Shown here piece by piece: positions 55,687 through 64,000 of a stretch of DNA of 64,000 bases. This DNA comes from Acheta domesticus. Lineage: Eukaryota > Arthropoda > Insecta > Orthoptera > Gryllidae. How positions within the stretch are numbered: the stretch's first letter is position 1; each line of letters begins with the position of its first letter. Under the pieces are notes generated by a model, which saw only the letters and a program-made list of their open reading frames with translations, was not told where the DNA came from and did no database searches. The stretch covers positions 219,743,286 to 219,807,285 of the forward strand of contig JAHLJT010009436.1 in assembly GCA_031308135.1 (NCBI GenBank), in the 5' to 3' direction. The translations under genes and the position numbers were made by a program.

Positions 55687-55863
55687 GTCAGTACTCGGCG
55701 GCAGCAAGCAGCACGTGTACGTGACGAGCAAGGCGGCCGACAGAAGGAGGACGTGTGGTGCTACCAGTGCGAGACCATGGACATGGACGACCCCTGCGTC
55801 AACATGATGGAGAACCGCACCAGCATGATTCGCAATGCCCCGACACCGACCCGCATCTGCTCG
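55687..55863 (+). pseudogene. Ly6/uPAR-family exon 2, second copy (frameshifted)
   Basis: Two bases shorter than 31162-31340. Relative to that copy it has lost a G near the start (tcggcgg for tcgggcgg), an A in gacagaagg and an A in cgcaatgcc, and gained a C in gacccgc. The domain frame is therefore broken three or four times, while donor gtaagc and acceptor gcagcag are preserved. Confidence 0.8.
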
Positions 55864-56219
55864 GTAAGCGAATCGGATAGGCAACTTCTACCTATGCCCT
55901 CACCAAGCCTGCCCACAAAGTTACCCTTAAAGATAATTTTCATGCGAGCTATTTTAGACTGTGGGTGATTTCGGTGCACGAAGTAAATTTCAGCATTTTT
56001 CTCATTAGTATTCCAAAGTTAATTCCTTTGCGGTTTTGAGTCAGGAAGTGCCAATGATCGACTCAACTTTCCGTACCAGAAACACGTGTGGCTCTCGTTA
56101 TTTCGTATAAACAACTCCAGGAATTCACGAATTTGTGTTTTTCCATCATATTTACAAAACTAGTGGTGCTACAGAATGGCACAGACTTTCCTGTATTACT
56201 TTTCTATTTTCTTGGTCTT

Positions 56220-59200
56220 CGCTAGCTATTCGGATTGCCACAAACTCTTTTTTGCCAGCTGACATCTATCACCGCCAAAAGTACATTTTTTTGTCATTTT
56301 CTTTCATTTTCGGTTTCCTATTGGTAGAACAGAACCATTAAGTTTAGAATATTAAAGACACAAAACGTAGTCATAAATGGCAATTTTCTTTTAAAAGTAT
56401 GTGCCGTTTAAATGAAAATTGCGTTTTAACACTACTAAAATGCGAATTTGAAACTCATTTCACAGCAAAGTTTTGAGTTTTCAAAATACATTATTTGAAG
56501 CACTTACACTGACAAGTATAATAATCTTTCAAATTGCGGATAATGTGCATATTAAAGATGTGAGAGATCTTTCAAAAAATTTACATTATATAGTTTTGAA
56601 AAAACAAAAAATAACTCATAATAAACTTAACGCAATTAAAAAATGTAATTATCACTATCTGTTACAAAAGTTTCCAAGAAAAATTTGCAGTCGTATATGA
56701 GAAAATGGCGTTTGAGCGTTTCTGAAAATGCAAATTTTGAGCTACTTTTCACAGAAAACGGTTGCGTTTTCGAAAAACTTTACTTGACATTATTTAAAGC
56801 ATATATACCCGTAAATATAATAATGTGAAAAAAATCGCCGATAATGTAAATATTAACGACGTGAGAGACAAGCAAACATTTTAATTTTTGTAAATTTTTG
56901 AATAACCCAACCGATAGACCAATATGGCTTTTATGTCATCTGATAGAGTACATTTACCACTATCCTACCAAAGTTTAAAGAAAAAATTTGGAGCCGTTTT
57001 TGAGAAAATCTTGTTTTTGTAATTTTGTAAAATTGCACATATTGCACGCAATTTGCACGAAAACTACTAACATTTTCAAAAAAATGTATACGACCTTAAA
57101 GAAAGAACTCATTATGAAGAAAAATTTTATTTGAAGGAAAATCACTATCTTCAATTTTGTAGTTCCAGAAGACGCCGTAAAAATTTTAAACTTTTGCAAT
57201 TTTCAAAATTCAGAGTTATCCGTGAAAATTGGACCTATGCCATGTTATAAGTGTATTTTACTCTATTCATACAAGAATTTAAATAAAAAATTTGGAGCCG
57301 TTTTTTGAGCAAATTCTGAAACCCCCCGGGGGGCTTCATATCAAGTACCCCCAAAGTTTGAAGATCTTTTTTCAAAATCTCAAAGCTTTGACTAGAATCA
57401 GATCGACTCGGGAATATCCATTTTGGAAGAAATCGTACGTATGGTTTAGGGGCTAGCAGTGTTCACAGAGGGCCGGACGGACAGACTGACCGACAGACGG
57501 ACGTTTTCTGTAATATACAAATATTACAGAACAAACGCCGCGCCTTGATCTGGACGGACGGAGCTGTAATATACAAAATATTATAAAACAAACGCCGCGC
57601 TAATCTGGACGGTCGCGGTTACTAGGTAACGAAGGTTGTTGACGGGCGAGAGGGGCGCTGGACTGGAGAGAGAGAGAGAGTTGGTGGTTGGCTGGCATCC
57701 TGGTGGTAGCGGCGCGTATGTAAGCTGAATTGTTTAAGTTGGACATCGACGCGAATAGGGAGGACAAATCGTGGACATAGTGCAAGAGTGAGCAGCAAGA
57801 AAGAAGCAGACAACTTCGGCGACGACCGCGCGAAGACGGATTTTCGGCGCGGAAGTCAAGGGGCTACGAACTGCGGGGCCCGTTTCACAACGCCAGACAA
57901 TTCGGTCCGTGAACCTAATGGATGAATCAAGCAAGAGAAATTTTTATATTGTTAATCTCAAATTCCATTCTAATAAACAAAATTATGTTTTGCCACGTTG
58001 TATGTAATTCCTTCGGAATATATAATAATTTCAGACTTCCAGGCTTCTCTGTATAGAGAGCATGAGAACCAAGAACTGAGCTAGCAAAGTAAAGTAAATT
58101 AGATTAAATTAAGTAGAATAACTCATTATTTTATCACATTTCCTTTCAATTGTTTTTTCGGTATCAAGGACCCACAAAAGTGGGTTTATGGCTACAGCAC
58201 GTGTTAGGGGATTTTTTTCTTAATTTAGCAACTGGTTTTATCCACTTCTTCGTTTTCACGGCCCGGCAATTAATTTTTTCCGCCGAAAATTGGCCATTTT
58301 TCGCGCAGCATTACATAACTTTCTCTATACTACGTATATCACTCCATGTATACGTACGTATACGGGAAAATAAATAAATTTCTTTGATGAAGACCTTATC
58401 TTCCTCGGAATGGATGGACTTGATTCGCCGTAAGTACAATCTTCTGGATGTTTCAGAAGTATTTTTTTTGTTGGTTTTTTTTCCATTTTTTTCATTGGGG
58501 AATGCGTACACAGCCAATTCTTGTTGTATATTATTTGCTAGATAGCCAAAATGTGAAGGAGTTGTATGCCATTTCGATTGGGGCGTCTCCAACCGTACAC
58601 CATATTGAATTCAAAGAGTCCTTTTGTAATGCCCTCTTGTATTATGAGCTCAAAGCTAAAGTTTTGCTCTAATGGTAGAAAATTCTTTTTCATTGCCAAT
58701 TATGTCCACGCCCCACCTTTTCGGCGTCTCTAAGTAGCCGTTATATTTATTAAAAAATGTCCAATTTGCCAATTTTTCTCAATTTTTGATTAAGAACTGT
58801 TAAATAAAAGGCCCGAATCTCATTTCGTTAAAATTCATGGTTTTTCAAAAATTGCGAAAGTTCAAAATGTTTTCGGCGTCTTCCTACAACTACAATATTG
58901 AAGATACAACTTTTGTCTGTAATAAAATATATCTTGAAATAATGTCATGTACAATTTTCCGAAAATGTTAGTAATTTTGCATTGCGAAACTTAGGCCATT
59001 TTAAACCAATTATTTTTCAAAAACGGATCCACTTGTGTCTTTAAATTTTCTTCTGGTATATATCAAAGGGCGCTAAAAAATGGCGTTAGTCCCATTTTAG
59101 CAAACTCTATATTTTCGAAATTTTTTAAAACTTAACATGGTAAAACCACAATACTGACGACAGAGATCGTTGACTTTAACAAAATCTATTCTAAAAAATA

Positions 59201-59400
59201 AGATCTTAAAATATATCAGCTACTTTTTTGAAAAACCAAGTATTTGTCGCTTACTTTCGGCATGAAGTAAATGAGAATTATTTAAAAAATTCCCCAAAAG
59301 CGATTCAATTTTTTTTCTTCTAATTTTTCCACGGCTAGAATAACGGACACTTAAAAGAATGGCGTAGGTCCCATTCTCGTCGAACACTCGGAATTCCGAG
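56220..59400 (+). repeat. RepA, copy in the duplicated contig
   Basis: Collinear with 31710-34930, including the direct units, the middle segment and the inverted arm. Confidence 0.8.
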
Positions 59401-59477
59401 AATCGCAACAGTTATAAATAACGCGAGAGAGTATGTGATGTTGTAGCCCCACCATTTGCTTTTGCGCGTTGCCGCAG

Positions 59478-59779
59478 GTGAAGCGCATCACGTACACGAC
59501 GCAGCTGGACAACGGGACGCTGGTGACGCGCATGTGGTCGCTGGTGCGCAACTGCACGCAGCGCTGCGACGCCGGCTGCATCGTGATGGGCGAGCGCACC
59601 AAGCTGCACGCGTGCACCGCCTGCTGCGAGACGTCGCTGTGCAACATCATGACGGGCGGCGCGACGCCGCCGCGGCCGCGCGCCCCGCCGCCGCCCGCGC
59701 TGCTCGCGCTGGCCGCCGCCGTCGCCGCCGCCGCCGCCACCGCCGCCATGGGCGCGGCGGCTGCTGCGGCCTCGTCTGA
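59478..59779 (+). CDS. Ly6/uPAR-family protein, exon 3, second copy (domain frame intact)
   Basis: Starts VKRITYTTQLDNGTLVTRMW after acceptor ccgcag. It continues through RNCTQRCDAGCIVMGERTKL to ACTACCETSLCNIMTGG without interruption. CCETSLCN is the hallmark CCxxxxCN end of a Ly6 domain, and NGT and NCT are possible N-glycosylation sites. A Pro-rich spacer and an Ala/Leu-rich hydrophobic tail follow, as expected for a GPI-anchor signal. In this copy the frame runs past the TGA at 59777-59779. In copy 1 the local sequence near that point (ggccggctgctgcgg) puts the same TGA in frame, so it is probably the real stop. The role is likely that of a membrane-anchored extracellular Ly6 protein; the specific orthologue is not identified. 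Confidence 0.78.
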
Positions 59780-61850
59780 GGGTGGAGACTGTGGGGGGCG
59801 CGCGCTCGGGAGGAGAAGAGAGTGTGAACAACGCGGACAGAAGGCCGGTTTTTCAAACAGCGGTGTTACCTTCCGGCGTGATGGAAAGGCGTGGGTGAGC
59901 TGTTGCGCATCGTATCGGACTTCAGCTAATGAGTTTCGGGCACCAGTTTGCGACACAATATTAGCGTGAATTTTAAATACAGCCAGTTACCAAAATTATC
60001 ACTTTATTACACGTCATTGAAACAGATATATGAAGCATTTTTTTTTAAATATTGCATCTTTATTGCAATTACACTTTCATCATGTTATTTTGGGTTTAAA
60101 ATTGTCACTTTATGCCACTTTTTAAATGTTTCTCGGGACTTCTCGCTCTGCATACAACATGGCAGCCAGCGTCTGGTGTGTCTTGGCAAACGAAGTGCCC
60201 ATGTTGTGGTCACGTGGTTCATGACGTAAACTAGTGCTGCGCAGAACGAGCAAAATCGGTGCACCAGATTAACGCACCTCTATCTTTCCATCACGCCTTC
60301 CAGAATATGCATTTCGACAATCCCGTTCGATCCGTTGCGATACATCAAAATAATTTACTAGGTATTAAATTTAGGAGTATTCGATGAAACTCATTCTGTT
60401 ATAATCAAAGAATATTATCTATTTTAATGAAACCTGATATCCATTATTTAAATTAAAAAGATCTAATATAATAAAATTCATTATTTATTTTAATTACATT
60501 TCTGGGCATTAATTAACTCCGTGGCACAAGCACTATCTTCATCCTTTTTTTTCAAATGAAGAGTTCTGTGATTCTCTCGAGTCTGGCTAATTTATGGATT
60601 TTATAGTCTGGAAACTGAGGACATAATTTCTTTTGTTCATGCTCGTTTAATTTATCTGTTCACGCTGTGATACATCGGTGTTTGAAAATTCGCTTTCCTT
60701 AAGTGCGACGCGGGCATTTCCAAAAGGCAGACGGTAATTTTATCTGTCGTCTGCCTGACTAAGATGTCTTGTGACGTCATAGATTGCTTCTTACCTTGGA
60801 GCAAAGTGACTGGTAAAAGAAAATAAAGTTCTGATGATCGGTTTGACATGTAAATGTTGAACCTGTAATGTCATTTTGCTCTGCAGTGCTCCACAGAAAT
60901 CGCGAGAAGCAACCTGTGATGTTACAGAACATCTACTTGGAAATCATTGCAAAGATTAGGGCTTTCGGATCTGGAAGAGCTCATCGTGAACATTTCTTTA
61001 ATTAATTGAAACGAGCGGGTCATCTTCGGACGTACGTTCGATGGAGCAGTGGTCAGTAGTGAAAAGAATTAAAGTTCATTGACTATTGGATCATTTCAGG
61101 ATACATTGTCCACACTTTTGAAAGCACCATGAACACCCCAGCTCCGATGTATGACTTGTACACAAATTAAGGGGAACGTTAGTGACAATTTGGTCAATTC
61201 TTAATTTGTTAATTTTGCATATTTTGTTTCATTTTTTGTTTAACTTGTAAATTAAGTTATTTGTAAACAAATAATGTGAACGTGTATGCTGCCGCGTAAC
61301 TGTTGGAAATACTCTTACATTTATTAAAGAAAACTAATCTCAACGAATATCGTATGCATACATTGGCACCGTCGTCTTTATGTTTTATTACATTATCGCG
61401 TTTACAAAGTCTCGGAGGACTTATTCTTATAGAAATGTGTTCACGTCCCCGCGTTAATGTATGAGAATACGGTACAGTTCCGCCTACTCTGATTTAGTTA
61501 CTCTTGGCTTCTCTTTCGTTTGCTACTCTGGCTTATCAGAAGGAACTATAGATGATTCATAGCAAAAACTTTCAACACAATATAATTTAAAAGTGAAACT
61601 AATTACGCAAATTCCTGTTGAAAATTGTACTTAGACATTTCCCCCCAACGAAATAGTATAATCGTTTACAAAACCTGCAATTATGAATATTGAGAATATA
61701 TTTGAGTGTCTCTATCGAGCTGAAAAATAAAATATCAATTCCATTAAGGAGCGCCAACCTTTACGGACATTTTTGGTGCTACTTGACAAAAATTACTATA
61801 TTTCTGGATTTATTTTGTGTAATCAACCTGAAATGTTATGCGTATTTATC
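59780..61850. other. Duplicate of 35307-37370, non-coding
   Basis: Collinear with the first copy and without an independent feature. Confidence 0.6.
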
Positions 61851-61899
61851 GTATCCGTATCGTGATGAATCGTCGAGTTCTTCCATCGAAGGCCATTGC

Positions 61900-62910
61900 T
61901 CGCACGAGAACATCTCCTCCGGAGTGCGCCTCCCCTCGCGAGGGGCGGTGTCGGCGGGAGCGACGGCGAAGGACGAGGGCGGCGGGGGAAGGGCGGGGGC
62001 GGGGGCGGCGCGGCGCCGCCCGGCAGCGATGGCTGCGGAGCGCGGGGCGAGCGGCGGGCGCTGCTCGGCGCCTCGGCTCAGCGCGCCTCGGCTCAGCGCC
62101 ATCCAGCCACGCGCGCCGGGGCTCAGCGTGCGTCCGCGCGCCAGCGCACCGCTCGGCGCGGCAACCAGCGCGGCTCAGCGCCCCACCGAATGTCCTTCGG
62201 CACGTGGGCCCTGCTCAGTGCAACTCTCGGCGCGGGGATCAGCGCAACTCAGCGTCTCTCGCCCTCACGAGATACTGCCCAGCACCTCGGCTCAGCGCCA
62301 TCCAGCCACGCGCGCCAGCGCACAGCTCCGCACGGGAACCAGCACGACTCACCGCCCCCACCGAGTGTTGTTCGGCCACACAGAGACCCGCTCAGAGTCA
62401 TTCAGCGAACTCTCGGCGCCATCCAGCCAACCGACGGAGTGCTGCTGAGCGCCATCCAGCCAACCCTCAGAGCGCTGGGGTTCACCGCGGGTCCGCGCGA
62501 CAGCGCACCGCTTGGCGCGGGGACCAGCACGACTCTGCACTCCCACCGAAGGTCTCTCGGCCACACGAGGTGCTGTTCAGCACCATCCAGCCACGTGCGC
62601 CGAGGCTCAGCGAGCGTACGCGCGGGAGCGGAGCAGCGCGACTCAGCACCCTCAGCGAGTTACTCTCGGCCACACGTGCTGCTCAGCGCATCCAGTCACG
62701 CTCTCTGGGGCTCCGCGCGCGTCCGGGCGCCAGTGCACGCTCGGCCGGGAACCAACTCGTCTCAGCACCACCGAGTGTCGCTTGGCCACATGGGATGCTG
62801 CTGAGCGTCTCAACTGTCGACGCCGAGAAGGCAACAAGGCCGCTCCAGGTGCCCCACCGCATCTTTGTGCCGTTCGTTGTGACTTGTTAACAAACGCCTT
62901 ACTTAAGTAG
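61900..62910. repeat. CpG-rich tandem array, second copy
   Basis: Collinear with 37440-38460. Frame-shifting indels differ from the first copy (open frames of 302 and 350 codons here), which shows that no reading frame is conserved between them. Confidence 0.6.
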
Positions 62911-64000
62911 ATTCAGAGATCGCAAAATAATTCACAACTACTGTCACATCATTCAGTGTCTCACTACAGCAGTGTGCATTTCAGTTAATCTTTACTTCTT
63001 TCCTGATTGTTCCTGTCTCCCTTCTTTCCTGACTTCTCCATGTAAAATCTCAGTACACATGTGAATGATTCAGCGCAAGAAAATGAGCTTCTGATGGATC
63101 GTTCCAAACCACACAACAAAATAGCATCAGAGTGTGGCTGAATGCTGCTCAGTGTATAGTGGAAGTTTGCAGCCGGCACGGCTGGAAGTGTTACTGAGCG
63201 TCTGGACCATGTTCAATGCATTCCAGCGTTGATTGCACGGTGCTACTGCTCTTCATTGTGACCTGGATTGATTCAGTGTCCAGTTGACATTAAACGTGAT
63301 TCAGTGTTTAGTGATCTTCCAAGGTTCTCGGTTGTCTTAGTGGATATGCCGCCTAAGACTGACATTTTGTATAGACCGTCGACTCTGCGTTGTTTGGCCT
63401 CAGGCTAGTAGTTCATCTACTTTGGCTGTGAAGTGCAGAAGTCGCGGTCAGTGCTAAAAGGCGGCGTTCAGTGTAATCTTCTTTTGCAATATGTCTCTAA
63501 TTAATGCCATTATCTATTTGCAATTAGCTCTCTTAAATATTTGCTGATATAGTGAACGAGCAACTTCTGGCCATTGCCCACAGAACCGAACCTCCAAATA
63601 TTCCCCACCACACACACTTTGATCCGTTCTTGAGGGCGGATCCGAATAGTTCAATCTCCTTTCTAGGTTGGCAGCAAGATTCACTTTTCAGGGCTGCTTC
63701 AGTGACCCTTCATCATGAGAACGTGATTTATATTTCCCTGAAATAAACAGAAAAAATACCTTAATTGGTGTATTTTTGCTGGAAAATCTTTTGATATGAC
63801 CCAGCATTGGTGTTTGATAATCATATCATTAATGTTTTACTGAAATGCGCGAATACCCATCAAGATGTGGTTTATTTTATTTTCTAGTGTGGAGCCAGTT
63901 TATATTATTTTGCCCTCTTTGTAAACGGAATGTTTGATAAAAAATTGAATTACAACTGGTACACTCGTAAATGTGTTTGTTATATTGATCAATTAAAAAT
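62911..64000. other. Duplicate of 38460-39545, non-coding
   Basis: Nothing beyond what is seen in the first copy. Confidence 0.5.

Larger units (their letters stand above)
52912..64000 (+). repeat. Second copy of 28365-39545 (about 11.1 kb, direct orientation)
   Basis: From its first base after the gap this contig follows 28365 onward, through the SINE, Ly6 exons 2 and 3, RepA, the CpG-rich array and beyond, to the window end (equivalent to about 39545). Differences are mostly one- or two-base indels, often in homopolymers, with rare substitutions. This looks like an unmerged allele or redundant contig; a recent tandem duplication is the alternative. Confidence 0.93.

Noticed and set aside
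52912..64000. Second Ly6 gene as a real paralogue
   Set aside because: Flanking introns, repeats and downstream DNA are equally identical, and the copy starts at a contig edge, so an unmerged allele is more likely than a gene duplication.

Overview
The window is eukaryotic nuclear DNA, almost certainly from an insect. It has an AT-rich background, GT/AG introns of several kilobases, one insect-type Ly6/uPAR (three-finger) gene split over three exons, and dense transposable elements: a Jockey-like non-LTR element, a gypsy LTR element, a Tc1-like transposase, hAT-like and TA-flanked MITEs, and tRNA-derived SINEs. The SINE style and genome texture suggest a large polyneopteran genome (cockroach, termite, stick insect or grasshopper type). 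That placement is inference; nothing here fixes the species.

Layout. 1-4.8 kb: AT-rich DNA, a three-unit tandem repeat of about 290 bp, and a G-rich minisatellite running into a CpG-rich patch. 4.8-10.6 kb: a DNA transposon with about 172-bp inverted ends, split by a Jockey-like non-LTR retrotransposon on the minus strand (5451-10033) with a 12-bp target-site duplication. 10.6-26 kb: accessory repeats, including a Tc1-like transposase broken by a 173-bp MITE (second copy at 24.8 kb), two long hairpins, tRNA-like heads, three copies of a long SINE, a hAT-like MITE with 8-bp target duplication, a TA-flanked MITE and several CpG-rich islands. 26.5-35.3 kb: the Ly6-family gene, with signal-peptide exon 1 at 26996, exon 2 at 31162 and exon 3 at 35002. 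Intron 2 is filled by an AT-rich repeat (called RepA here) that looks like a foldback element. 37.4-38.4 kb: a CpG-rich, degenerate tandem array open in all three frames. 44.4-51.3 kb: a gypsy-class LTR retrotransposon inserted in a second, inverted copy of RepA. 51912-52911: exactly 1000 N. 52912-64000: a second copy of 28365-39545 in the same orientation.

Two observations matter most. First, the LTR element carries integrase upstream of reverse transcriptase, the reverse of normal gypsy order, together with a SCAN-like gag. That combination is the mark of the Gmr1-like group. Second, the 11.1-kb duplication across the N gap, the reciprocal single-base frameshifts in the two Ly6 copies, and two LTRs that differ only by indels all suggest an indel-prone long-read assembly holding an unmerged allele. 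Many of the 'pseudogenes' here may therefore be less broken than they look. The Ly6 gene is the only host protein-coding gene I can support.
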